In this document: in pieces, positions 1-6,287 of the stretch
Numbering within the stretch: position 1 is the first letter of the stretch
How the letters are laid out: every line of letters starts with the position of its first letter
Origin: an uncultured bacterium
GTDB taxonomy: Bacteria > Bacillota > Clostridia > TANB77 > CAG-508
Assembly (NCBI GenBank): GCA_905215615.1
Contig: CAJMQM010000016.1
Span: 1 to 16,821, forward strand
DNA length: 16,821 nt
Reading direction: 5' to 3'
Translations under genes and position numbers: made by a program
Notes under the pieces: model-generated
The model's input: only the letters and a program-made list of their open reading frames with translations
Told to the model about the DNA's origin: nothing
Database searches by the model: none

Positions 1-49
1 TTTTTATTATAAGCAAAATAAAAAAATTACTTAATTAATAAAAAAACTA

Positions 50-78
50 TTGACAAAAAATATAAAAAGAAGTACTAT
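50..78 (+). promoter_or_regulatory. Sigma-A promoter of the GntR-ABC operon
   Basis: A perfect -35 TTGACA (50-55) is separated by 17 bp from a -10 TACTAT (73-78). It lies about 40 bp upstream of the GntR start codon and should drive the three-gene operon that ends at 1992. Confidence 0.85.
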
Positions 79-82
79 TGTA

Positions 83-102
83 TTATTGTATTAATACAAT
101 AA
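83..102. promoter_or_regulatory. Probable GntR/YtrA operator palindrome
   Basis: A perfect 20-bp palindrome, TTATTGTATTAATACAATAA, starts 4 bp after the -10 box and so covers the likely transcription start. Dimeric GntR/YtrA repressors bind AT-rich palindromes in this position, and the first gene encodes such a repressor. Negative autoregulation is therefore the natural inference. Confidence 0.7.
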
Positions 103-117
103 CTTGAAGGAGGAAAA

Positions 118-489
118 ATGGAGTGGAATTTTGAAAGTGACAGACCTATCTATATACAATTAGTAGAAAAAATGAAAATAGCTATTATTTCTGGAAAATA
201 TAAACTAGGAGAAAGACTTCCATCTGTTAGAGATTTTGCAATAGAAATAAAAGCAAACCCTAATACTGTACAAAGAGCATATTCAGAATTAGAAGCAGAA
301 GGTTTAGTAATAACACAAAGAACTAATGGAAAATTTGTTACAGAAGATATAAAACTTGTAAATAAAATGAAAGAAGAAATAGCAAAACAAAACTTAATGA
401 AATTTATAGATAGTATGACACAACTTGGTTTTTCAAAAGATGAAATAAAAGAATATTTAATATTAAATAGTGGAAGGGGAGAAAAGTAA
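118..489 (+). CDS. GntR-family transcriptional regulator, YtrA subfamily
   Basis: A 123-residue protein with an N-terminal winged helix-turn-helix at about residues 8-76. It carries the family signature IYIQLVEKMK, then GEKLPS-like GERLPSVRDFA, then NPNTVQRAYSELEAEGL. Only about 45 residues follow the DNA-binding domain, which is typical of the YtrA subfamily that lacks a large ligand-binding domain. The ATG at 118 has an AAGGAGG Shine-Dalgarno at 107-113. The next gene is an ABC ATPase and the third an ABC permease; YtrA-type regulators usually repress exactly such an operon, often until cell-wall or antibiotic stress. The role and the binding site upstream are inferred; the inducer cannot be read from sequence. 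Confidence 0.92.
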   Translation: MEWNFESDRPIYIQLVEKMKIAIISGKYKLGERLPSVRDFAIEIKANPNTVQRAYSELEAEGLVITQRTNGKFVTEDIKLVNKMKEEIAKQNLMKFIDSMTQLGFSKDEIKEYLILNSGRGEK

Positions 490-490
490 A

Positions 491-1189
491 ATGGAGTTGT
501 TAAAATGTACAAACTTATGTAAAAGTTATGGACATGTGAGAGCACTAGACAATGTAAGCTTTTCAGTTGAAAAGGGGAGAATAGTTGGTCTTTTAGGAAC
601 AAATGGAAGCGGAAAAACTACATTAATAAAAATAATAAATGAATTATTAGTACCAAATTCTGGTGAGATTTTAATAAATGGAAATAAGCCAGGAGTAGAA
701 AGTAAAAAGATAATATCATATTTGTCTGAAAGAACTTATTTACCAGAAGATAAAAAGGTAATAGAAATTTTAAATTATTTTAAAGATTTTTACAAAGATT
801 TTAATAAAGAAAGGGCACTAAAGTTACTAGAAGAATTAAATATAAATAAAGAAAGTAAGTTAAAACAATTATCTAAGGGAACAAGGGAAAAAGTACAGCT
901 AGTGCTAGTTATGAGTAGGGATGCAGACTTATATGTACTAGATGAGCCAATTGGTGGAGTAGACCCAGTAGCAAGAGACCGAATACTAGATTTAATACTA
1001 AAAAACTTTAAAGAAGGCTCAAGCATACTTATTTCAACACATCTAATTTCAGACATAGAAAAAATATTAGATGATGTAATATTTATAAATCAAGGAAAAA
1101 TTATATTAACATCAAGTGCAGATGAGATAAGAAATAAATATAACACCTCTGTAGAAGGTGCATTTAAGGAGGTATTTAAGGGATGTTAG
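491..1189 (+). CDS. ABC transporter ATP-binding protein (YtrB/CcmA-like)
   Basis: A 232-residue nucleotide-binding subunit of an ABC-2 type exporter or resistance pump, expected at the inner face of the membrane with the permease that follows. The Walker A motif is GTNGSGKTT (about residues 37-45). The signature is LSKGTREK rather than LSGGQ, Walker B plus D-loop is LYVLDEPIGGVD, and the H-loop is ISTHL. ATG 491 is chosen because GGAAGGGGA at 472-480 is a good ribosome binding site for it; a GTG at 470 would overlap the GntR gene by 20 bases and lacks a site. The gene starts 1 base after the GntR stop and overlaps the permease gene by 7 bases, so the three are translationally coupled. Substrate unknown. 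Confidence 0.93.
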   Translation: MELLKCTNLCKSYGHVRALDNVSFSVEKGRIVGLLGTNGSGKTTLIKIINELLVPNSGEILINGNKPGVESKKIISYLSERTYLPEDKKVIEILNYFKDFYKDFNKERALKLLEELNINKESKLKQLSKGTREKVQLVLVMSRDADLYVLDEPIGGVDPVARDRILDLILKNFKEGSSILISTHLISDIEKILDDVIFINQGKIILTSSADEIRNKYNTSVEGAFKEVFKGC

Positions 1190-1992
1190 GAAAAATGCTA
1201 AAATATGATTTTAAAGATTATTCTAAAAGTATGTTGCCAATGTGCTTAATGCTATTTATAATATCAATATTAACTAGAATTTTTTCTGTTATTTCAGAAA
1301 ATATAGAAAACTTAAAAACAGCATTTAGTATATTATTTGGAATATCAACTTTTGTTTTTTGCATTGTTATTATAGTTTCACTAGTTTATTGCTTTTTTAT
1401 ATCAATAAAAAATTATTATAAAAAAGTATTAAAAGACGAAGGGTATTTAACACATACATTACCAATAAAAAAGAGTAGTATTGTATTATCTCAAATAATT
1501 ACTTCAACAATATGGATAATAATTATAGCCTTAGTTGTAATACTTACACTTGGAATTGCATATTATGAAAAAGAGCTAATAGATACAATTTGGAACGCAC
1601 TAAATACCGAAATTGAAGGTCAAGTAATAATTTCACCTATGGTTACATTAATAATTATTTGTTTAATGATGCTTTGCTCATATATAAGTACAATTTTAGC
1701 AATATATTGCTCAATGACAATAGGACATGGATTTAGCAATAATAAAATAGGCTATTCTATTATTGCAGGAGTAATATTCTATGTAGCATATCAAATATTA
1801 GGTATTATATTAATATTAACAATCGTAGGAATTAATTATAATGATTTATCTGTAATAAATAGTAATCCAGAAATAGGCACAAATGTAGTATTCCAAATTA
1901 TAATTGGAGCATTTATAGAAAACTTCATAATAGGGGCAGTAGCGTATATTTTAACAAACTATAATTTAAAAAAGAGGCTAAACTTAGAATAA
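1183..1992 (+). CDS. ABC-2 type permease, six-helix membrane subunit
   Basis: A 269-residue integral membrane protein with six predicted helices (about residues 18-38, 46-76, 102-127, 150-180, 190-216 and 231-258). No motif gives the substrate. The segment KVLKDEGYLTHTLPIKKSSI after the second helix is the cytoplasmic loop often seen in clostridial ABC permeases of this size. The start at 1183 lies inside the end of the ATPase gene, with AAGGAGG at 1166-1172. Pairing with the preceding ATPase as a GntR-controlled exporter is inferred from the overlap. Possible roles are bacteriocin or cell-wall-antibiotic resistance, but nothing here decides this. Confidence 0.9.
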   Translation: MLGKMLKYDFKDYSKSMLPMCLMLFIISILTRIFSVISENIENLKTAFSILFGISTFVFCIVIIVSLVYCFFISIKNYYKKVLKDEGYLTHTLPIKKSSIVLSQIITSTIWIIIIALVVILTLGIAYYEKELIDTIWNALNTEIEGQVIISPMVTLIIICLMMLCSYISTILAIYCSMTIGHGFSNNKIGYSIIAGVIFYVAYQILGIILILTIVGINYNDLSVINSNPEIGTNVVFQIIIGAFIENFIIGAVAYILTNYNLKKRLNLE

Positions 1993-2033
1993 TTAAAGAA
2001 AGCTAATTAAAGTTTTCTACATATAAAAAACAA

Positions 2034-2091
2034 AAACCAGTTTAGATATAAGTTAAATTTTATATCTAGACTGGTTTAAATTTTTCTTTAT
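2034..2091. terminator. Rho-independent terminator, probably bidirectional
   Basis: Arms 2034-2050 and 2061-2077 form a 17-bp stem with one T-G wobble (AAACCAGT plus TAGATATA against TATATCTA plus ACTGGTTT), with a loop at 2051-2060. A T-rich tail follows on the plus strand (2081-2085). An A-rich run at 2026-2036 gives a T-rich tail on the minus strand. It lies between the permease gene and the convergent gene at 2119-2370 and can serve both. Confidence 0.9.
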
Positions 2092-2118
2092 AAAAAATGC
2101 CTGTCTCTAACTTTATTA

Positions 2119-2370
2119 TTATTGTTTAAGTTCTTTTCTTATTTTATTAAAAGATAAAGTACAAATTATGCTTATTACAATAAAATATAAACTACTAGTA
2201 AATATAGAAATTCCTATATAAAATAAAATAGGCTCTGAATATAATGCAGAATATATGAATAATATAAAGATAGAGAACACTAGTAAGACAAAAGAAAAGC
2301 TTAAACAAGATTTCATTATATGTAAAACTTTTTTATCTACACTTTTAAATTCATTTAATATCTTTTTCAT
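2119..2370 (-). CDS. Small two-helix membrane protein, unknown function
   Basis: An 83-residue protein not matched to a named family. It has a charged N-terminal stretch (residues 1-20, rich in Lys and Glu), two hydrophobic helices at about residues 22-45 and 48-73, and a short basic C-terminus ending KIRKELKQ. By the positive-inside rule both ends should face the cytoplasm. The start has GTGAGG upstream on the minus strand at moderate spacing. It is convergent with the ABC permease gene and lies downstream of rpsT on the same strand, but rpsT has its own terminator in between. Codon use matches the neighbours. No functional assignment is justified. Confidence 0.65.
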   Translation of the reverse strand: MKKILNEFKSVDKKVLHIMKSCLSFSFVLLVFSIFILFIYSALYSEPILFYIGISIFTSSLYFIVISIICTLSFNKIRKELKQ

Positions 2371-2672
2371 ATGTAAACCTCACTTAATAAATAATTGTTA
2401 TTCAATATTAATTATATGTTAACATAATATTAAAAGAAACTCAATGGAAATTATAGCCATGTATTATTGTATAATGGATTTAATCTTCTATAAGAAAAAA
2501 TATTAATAACATTATAGGAAATTTAAAAAAGAGAAAATTAATTAAGAAAATAAAAAAATTAATCTAAATTAGAAAAACAAATTTTATATAATAGAAGTAT
2601 ATTAAATTGGTTTATTCTAATAGATTAATTCTTTTATGTATTTTTAAAAAACTGTGCACAATCTTTTAAAAA
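2371..2672. other. Gene-free spacer between rpsT and the two-helix protein gene
   Basis: About 300 bases of very AT-rich sequence on both sides of the rpsT terminator. I find no ORF with a ribosome binding site. A plus-strand TATAAT at 2470-2475 has no convincing -35 and no gene after it. Confidence 0.5.
2550..2630 (-). terminator. rpsT: Terminator of rpsT: long AT-rich hairpin
   Basis: Arms 2557-2584 and 2604-2630 pair over about 26 bp, with a 2-nt bulge (2567-2568), a 1-nt bulge (2614) and one A-G mismatch. On the minus strand the hairpin is followed by a T-rich tail (complement of 2550-2557). Position and orientation fit termination of rpsT transcription. The stem is unusually long and GC-poor. 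Confidence 0.65.
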
Positions 2673-2939
2673 CTATTTTGCTAAAGCATTTAATTTCTTA
2701 GCCATATTTGATTTTTTTCTAGCTGCTGTATTTTTTACAATAACACCTTTTGTACAAGCTTGGTCTACTTTTTTTGTAGCTTCTGAGAATAATTTTGTAG
2801 CTTCTTCTTTATTTCCAGCTTCTACTGCTTGTTCAAATTTCTTTACAGCTGATTTATATCCAGATTTAATCATATTATTTCTAAGAGTTTTCTTTTCAAT
2901 AACATTAACACGTTTAATAGCTGATTTAATGTTTGGCAT
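2673..2939 (-). CDS. rpsT: 30S ribosomal protein S20
   Basis: An 88-residue basic, all-helical protein of normal S20 length that binds the 5' domain and helix 44 of 16S rRNA in the small subunit. It starts [21 protein letters not shown], the usual S20 beginning, and continues with the conserved helix [20 protein letters not shown] and the [13 protein letters not shown] tail. The ATG is preceded by GGGAGGTG on the minus strand at ideal spacing. It is a single-gene unit with its own promoter (2978-3006) and terminator. In many Firmicutes rpsT is next to holA or gpr; neither is here. S20 expression is often autoregulated through its leader, but no specific leader structure is evident. Confidence 0.98.
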   Translation of the reverse strand: MPNIKSAIKRVNVIEKKTLRNNMIKSGYKSAVKKFEQAVEAGNKEEATKLFSEATKKVDQACTKGVIVKNTAARKKSNMAKKLNALAK

Positions 2940-2977
2940 GTGTTTGCACCTCCCTTAAGTTAATAAAATCAACATAT

Positions 2978-3006
2978 ATTCTACCACGAAATTTCTTATT
3001 TGACAA
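2978..3006 (-). promoter_or_regulatory. rpsT: Sigma-A promoter of rpsT
   Basis: On the minus strand TTGTCA (3006-3001) and TAGAAT (2983-2978) are separated by exactly 17 bp. The transcription start would be about 30 bases upstream of the rpsT start codon. Confidence 0.85.
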
Positions 3007-3127
3007 GGGGTTAACAACATTTTTATTTGTTCAAAAAAATTGAATCGGTTTAATGCTAGTAAAATCTGTGCATAAATTGAAAAATTGTGGAAATAATAAA
3101 CATAAAAATAGATTGTAGTGATTAAAT

Positions 3128-3475
3128 ATGTGGAAAAAATTGATAATAGGTTTAATAGCTGGAATAATAAGTGGATTTTTTTCTGCTGGAGGAGGACTTA
3201 TTTTAGTGCCTTCATTTGTATATTTTCTTAATTTAGATGAAAAAAAGGCAAGGGCAACTTCGCTTTTTTGTATGTTACCAATGGTTTTAACAACTGCATT
3301 TTTTTATGGAAAAAATAATTTTATACATTGGGACATAGGAATAAAATGTGCAATAGGTGGAATTATTGGAGGAATAATAGGTGCAAAGTTACTTAACAAA
3401 ATACCAAATAAATATTTAAAAATTATATTTGCAATATTTTTAATATATGCAGGAATTAGTATGATTATAAAATAG
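3128..3475 (+). CDS. TauE/SafE-family membrane protein, half-size (first of a pair)
   Basis: A 115-residue hydrophobic protein equal to one of the two repeats of a TauE/SafE (sulfite or anion exporter) permease, which normally has about 250 residues. The repeat hallmark is GIISGFFSAGGGLILVP at the N-terminus, then KKARATSLFCMLPM and the glycine-rich GGIIGGIIGAKLLNKIP, with about four membrane helices. The stop codon is genuine and followed by 74 non-coding bases, so the halves are separate genes. The ribosome binding site before the ATG at 3128 is weak. A second half with a different sequence follows at 3550, so the working unit is probably a heterodimer. Substrate unknown; sulfite, sulfonates or related sulfur anions are the family precedent. 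Confidence 0.88.
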   Translation: MWKKLIIGLIAGIISGFFSAGGGLILVPSFVYFLNLDEKKARATSLFCMLPMVLTTAFFYGKNNFIHWDIGIKCAIGGIIGGIIGAKLLNKIPNKYLKIIFAIFLIYAGISMIIK

Positions 3476-3497
3476 ATAATGATAACATAACAATTAT

Positions 3498-3515
3498 GCA
3501 TACTTAGCATACTTA
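3498..3515. repeat. Short tandem repeat, 2 x 9 bp
   Basis: GCATACTTA occurs twice back to back (3498-3506 and 3507-3515) in the spacer between the two half-TauE genes. It could be a duplicated protein-binding half-site or replication slippage. Confidence 0.6.
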
Positions 3516-3549
3516 TAAAAAACTAAATATAATAAAGGATAGACATAAA

Positions 3550-3927
3550 ATGATAGAGATTTTAATTGGTTTAGTTTCTGGAATTGTAAGTGGAACAGGT
3601 ATGGGAGGAGGAACTATTTTAATACTTCTCCTTTCTATTTTTATGGGGCTAGACCAACATGTGGCACAAGCAACAAATTTGGTATTTTTTATCCCAACAG
3701 CCATATCTGCCATATTAATTAGTTTAAAAAAGAAAAACATTGATGTGAAATTAGGGATTACCATTATAATTATAGGAGTTATAGGTGCTGCTATCGGTGC
3801 GATTATATCAAGTAAAATGGAAGTTAGTCTGCTTAGAAAAATTTTTGGAATTTTTTTGTTAATAATAGCAATATATGAAATTTATTCTTGGTATAAGATG
3901 TATATAAAAAAGAAAAATAAGACATAA
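3550..3927 (+). CDS. TauE/SafE-family membrane protein, half-size (second of a pair)
   Basis: A 125-residue partner of the preceding gene and a second single TauE/SafE repeat. The hallmark is GIVSGTGMGGGTILILLLS, then HVAQATNLVFFIPTAISA and a glycine-rich IGVIGAAIGAIISSKM segment. About four helices are predicted and the C-terminus is strongly basic (YKMYIKKKNKT). AAAGGAT at 3534-3540 serves the ATG at 3550. It differs enough from its neighbour to be an ancient repeat half rather than a recent duplicate. Together the two have the length and helix count of one normal exporter. Co-transcription is likely, as no terminator is visible between them. Confidence 0.88.
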   Translation: MIEILIGLVSGIVSGTGMGGGTILILLLSIFMGLDQHVAQATNLVFFIPTAISAILISLKKKNIDVKLGITIIIIGVIGAAIGAIISSKMEVSLLRKIFGIFLLIIAIYEIYSWYKMYIKKKNKT

Positions 3928-3987
3928 TAAAAGTAAGAAATAAAATATTTCAAATTTACAAAAATTATATAAAAAGGAGGAATTTAA

Positions 3988-4128
3988 ATGAAATTTGTTA
4001 AAGGGATGCTAGTGGGTGGCTTAATATCAGCAGGAGTTGCTATGGTTTGTGCAGGAACAATGGAACAAAATAAAAAGAAAGTAATGAAAAAAGGTAAACA
4101 ATTTGCTAGAAAATTAGGATTAATGTAA
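3988..4128 (+). CDS. 46-residue single-helix small protein
   Basis: A small gene with a perfect AAAGGAGG (3973-3980) 7 bases before ATG 3988. The product starts MKFVKGMLVGGLISAGVAMV, one glycine/alanine-rich membrane helix, and ends in a strongly basic tail with seven lysines in the stretch after residue 27 (NKKKVMKKGKQ). This resembles the small YtxH-like or membrane-anchored peptides of Firmicutes, but it is too short to assign. It lies 60 bases after the second TauE gene and before a terminator, so it may be the third gene of that operon. Its ribosome binding context is nearly identical to that of the minus-strand gene at 4812. Confidence 0.75.
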   Translation: MKFVKGMLVGGLISAGVAMVCAGTMEQNKKKVMKKGKQFARKLGLM

Positions 4129-4218
4129 AACATAATTATAATATAATTGTATAAAACAAAAGATATGTAAAAATAAAGATATATAAATAAAATAATATTG
4201 AAAATAAATGTATAAAAT

Positions 4219-4278
4219 GCACTCTTAATTATTGTTAATATTTTATAAAACAAATATTAAATTAGGAGTGTATTTTTA
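4219..4278 (+). terminator. Terminator after the TauE / 46-residue gene unit
   Basis: Arms GCACTCTTAATT (4219-4230) and AATTAGGAGTGT (4260-4271) pair over 12 bp with two G-T wobbles and enclose an inner AT-rich stem (TTAATATT against AATATTAA). The T-rich tail TATTTTTAT follows on the plus strand. Confidence 0.7.
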
Positions 4279-4289
4279 TGTTGTACAAA

Positions 4290-4332
4290 ATAAATATTGA
4301 AGAACAAAATTTATAAAAATTTTGTTCTTCAA
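4290..4332 (-). terminator. Terminator of the Cys-rich protein gene
   Basis: A perfect 16-bp stem, TTGAAGAACAAAATTT (4297-4312) against 4317-4332, with a 4-base loop. Reading the minus strand, it comes 40 bases after the stop of the gene at 4372-4812 and is followed by a T-rich stretch. It is back-to-back with the plus-strand terminator, as expected between convergent units. Confidence 0.75.
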
Positions 4333-4371
4333 CAATTTTATTAACAGATTAGAAAAGTGCTTAATTACAAA

Positions 4372-4812
4372 TTAGCAAGGTTTTTCTGACTTGCATGGAA
4401 GTTCTGGTTTACATGGCTTATCTGGTCTACATGGTGGGCACTCTAATTTAATACCTTTTAAACATTTTCCTTCATGTTTGCTTTCTACACAAACTTTACA
4501 ATGTTTTACTTCATCTACCCAGATATTTATCTCATAAAATCTATTTGCACATAGTGGTCCAAATACGAATTCACCATTTTTATCTGTGAAAGTATGAGAA
4601 ACAGGTCTTCTTTCTTCTTTTCCACACTCACAAACTACTTCTACTAATTTTACAACAGCATTATCAACTGGATCACCATAGCAATCTTTAACTATTCCAT
4701 AGATAACACTACGGTCATCAGATGGTAAAGTAATATCTAGGTCAAATTGTTTACCAGTTGCAAGAATACCATCTACATTAACAACTGGGCAAACTCCTTT
4801 ATCATATTCCAT
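4372..4812 (-). CDS. Cys-rich protein with a carboxypeptidase-regulatory-like (beta-sandwich) domain
   Basis: A 146-residue protein. Residues about 35-95 look like a transthyretin-like CarboxypepD_reg fold: VIYGIVKDCYGDPVDNAVVK, then TFTDKNGEFVFGPL and YEINIWVDE. The C-terminal part has many cysteines, including CKVCVE and the tail CPPCRPDKPCKPELPCKSEKPC-like repeat (residues 125-146), where PCK/PC units recur about every six residues. There is no signal peptide. Such short Cys/Pro-repeat proteins in spore formers are often surface or spore-coat components cross-linked by disulfides; this role is inferred. AAAAGGAGGA sits just before the ATG, and a Spo0A-box heptamer lies 65 bp upstream. It is a single-gene unit ending in a hairpin. 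Confidence 0.85.
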   Translation of the reverse strand: MEYDKGVCPVVNVDGILATGKQFDLDITLPSDDRSVIYGIVKDCYGDPVDNAVVKLVEVVCECGKEERRPVSHTFTDKNGEFVFGPLCANRFYEINIWVDEVKHCKVCVESKHEGKCLKGIKLECPPCRPDKPCKPELPCKSEKPC

Positions 4813-4876
4813 TATAAATTCCTCCTTTTTTTATTTATAATATATATTATTCATAAAAAAATAAAAGGTGACTTTA

Positions 4877-4883
4877 TTCGACA
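4877..4883 (-). promoter_or_regulatory. Candidate Spo0A box
   Basis: The minus strand reads TTTGTCGAAT, containing the exact 0A-box core TGTCGAA, 65 bp upstream of the Cys-rich protein start and 80 bp upstream of the divergent 55-residue gene. The same heptamer occurs once inside a coding region (15273-15279), so a chance match is possible. Confidence 0.4.
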
Positions 4884-4962
4884 AAGAATAATTTTTATAA
4901 AATAGGAATAAAGCTAAATATTTTATCATAATAATAAAATAGATTTTGTCTATGGAGGAAAT

Positions 4963-5130
4963 ATGTTTTTAGTAATTAATAAAAATAAAATATATACATA
5001 TATTGTAACTATTTGTATGGTGGTTATTTTGTTTGTGTTATCATTTGCAATGTTATCTAATAGTGAAAATACTGTTGTTACATCTACAAATACAGTAAGT
5101 AATAATTCAATAATTAATGGTAATAAATAG
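4963..5130 (+). CDS. 55-residue single-pass membrane peptide
   Basis: TATGGAGGAAAT provides a strong ribosome binding site 5-6 bases before ATG 4963. The product begins MFLVINKNKIYTYIVTICMV, continues as one hydrophobic helix to about residue 31, then has a 24-residue polar tail rich in Ser, Thr and Asn (residues 32-55). The layout is that of an uncleaved signal anchor with an outward-facing short tail. The N-terminus (VINKNKI plus helix) resembles the membrane anchors of clostridial cell-wall hydrolases, so it could be a truncated one, but no catalytic remnant follows the stop. It is divergent from the Cys-rich gene and shares its upstream region. Confidence 0.6.
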   Translation: MFLVINKNKIYTYIVTICMVVILFVLSFAMLSNSENTVVTSTNTVSNNSIINGNK

Positions 5131-5384
5131 CCATATGTATAAATTTGGTATGCTTGGCTATAATTAGAATAAATTTATTGAATAAATGTATCTCTTAAAA
5201 ATAAAATTTACTTAAAAAATAGTATTTCTAGAATCTAATATAACGAACTTAGAAACTAAAAATTTAAGTTTATAAAACTAAAAAATGTAAATATTAGGAA
5301 AGATAAATAAGCAAAATACAGTTTATACAGCTAACAACTATGTTAATATTATGCAAATATAATAGAAAAAAATAACATTTTATG
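5131..5384. other. Gene-free AT-rich spacer
   Basis: Between the 55-residue gene and the SSB-like gene promoter I see only short, unconvincing inverted repeats (for example AACTTA/TAAGTT around 5245-5268) and no ORF with a ribosome binding site. Confidence 0.5.
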
Positions 5385-5413
5385 TAGACAAAGTAAATTT
5401 AAAGTGGTATAAT
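5385..5413 (+). promoter_or_regulatory. Sigma-A promoter of the SSB-like gene
   Basis: TAGACA (5385-5390) and a perfect TATAAT (5408-5413) are separated by 17 bp. The leader would be about 65 bases. Confidence 0.85.
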
Positions 5414-5485
5414 ATAAAATATGGCTGGGTTACAGCTTAAGAGATATTATAAATTTTAAGAAACAAATATGAGGAGGAAATTAAA

Positions 5486-6190
5486 TTGAATACTATTTAT
5501 GAGGAAAATAACCATATTACATTAATGGGCAAAGTAACAAGCGAAAAAAGATTTAGTCATGAAATATATGGAGAAAAATTCTATATATTTGACATAAGTG
5601 TACCACGTTTAAGTGGAAGCTCAGATATTATACCAGTTACAATATCTGAAAGATTATTAATAGGGGACGACATAAAAATAGAAAGCAAAGTAGTTATTGA
5701 TGGACAATTTAGGTCATACAATAGTTATGAAAACGAAAAAAGCAGATTAGTACTTACAGTTTTTGCAAAAGACATTAAACTTACAGAAAATCAAGAAGAG
5801 GAAATTAAAGCTGGAAAAGATGTAATTTCAAATGAAGTAACTTTAACAGGTTACATTTGTAAAAAACCAATTTATCGTAAAACTCCATTTGGAAGAGAAA
5901 TTGCAGATGTCTTATTAGCAGTAAACAGAGCATACAATAAATCAGACTATATTCCATGTATTGCATGGGGAAGAAATGCTAGATTTTGTGAAAATATGCC
6001 AGTAGGAACAGAATTAAAAATAATAGGTAGAGTTCAATCAAGAGCTTATGAGAAAAAACATGAGGACGGAACAATAGAAAATAGGATGGCATATGAAGTT
6101 TCAGTAGGAAGCTTAGAAGTAGCAGGAGAAAGCACAACAACAAATAAAGTAGACAATGAAGAAGAAAACGAAAATAAAGAGGCTATGTAA
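5486..6190 (+). CDS. Tandem OB-fold single-stranded DNA-binding protein
   Basis: A 234-residue protein made of two SSB-type OB folds. The first is at about residues 8-105 (NHITLMGKVTSEKRF to VLTVFAKDIKL). The second, at about 115-215, is clearly SSB-like: NEVTLTGYICKKPIYRKTP, ADVLLAVNRAY, DYIPCIAWGRNARF, and GTELKIIGRVQSR. A short acidic tail (NEEENENKEAM) follows but lacks the usual DDDIPF-type tip that recruits partner proteins. Start: TTG at 5486 with GAGGAGG at 5471-5477; no ATG is better placed. It is a single gene with its own promoter and terminator, not in the usual rpsF-ssb-rpsR context, so it is probably a second SSB paralogue. Binding to ssDNA is inferred from the fold only. Confidence 0.88.
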   Translation: MNTIYEENNHITLMGKVTSEKRFSHEIYGEKFYIFDISVPRLSGSSDIIPVTISERLLIGDDIKIESKVVIDGQFRSYNSYENEKSRLVLTVFAKDIKLTENQEEEIKAGKDVISNEVTLTGYICKKPIYRKTPFGREIADVLLAVNRAYNKSDYIPCIAWGRNARFCENMPVGTELKIIGRVQSRAYEKKHEDGTIENRMAYEVSVGSLEVAGESTTTNKVDNEEENENKEAM

Positions 6191-6216
6191 TAAAGGGGCT
6201 ATAAAAGCTTCAACAA

Positions 6217-6258
6217 AAAATAAGATTTGAGTTAAAATTCTAGCTCAAATCTTATTTT
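6217..6258. terminator. Bidirectional terminator between convergent genes
   Basis: Arms 6217-6234 and 6241-6258 form an 18-bp stem with one wobble (core AAAATAAGATTTGAG against CTCAAATCTTATTTT) and a 6-base loop. On the minus strand it is followed by a run of T (complement of 6211-6220), on the plus strand by TTTTGGATT. It ends the SSB-like gene and the convergent 53-residue gene. Confidence 0.85.
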
Positions 6259-6287
6259 GGATTATAACTATAAATTTACATATATAT

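Noticed and set aside
4278..4316. A 12-codon ORF (MLYKINIEEQNL) after AGGAG, followed by a hairpin, resembling a leader peptide and attenuator
   Set aside because: The AGGAG is one arm of the plus-strand terminator, the ORF runs into the minus-strand gene's terminator, and no plus-strand gene follows to be attenuated.
4906..4933. GAATA-N16-CATAATA before the 55-residue gene, similar to a sporulation sigma-G/F promoter
   Set aside because: Spacing is off by about 2 bp from the usual sigma-G spacing and such matches are frequent in AT-rich DNA.
5408..5485. SSB-like gene leader as a possible riboswitch
   Set aside because: About 65 bases without a stable conserved-looking fold.
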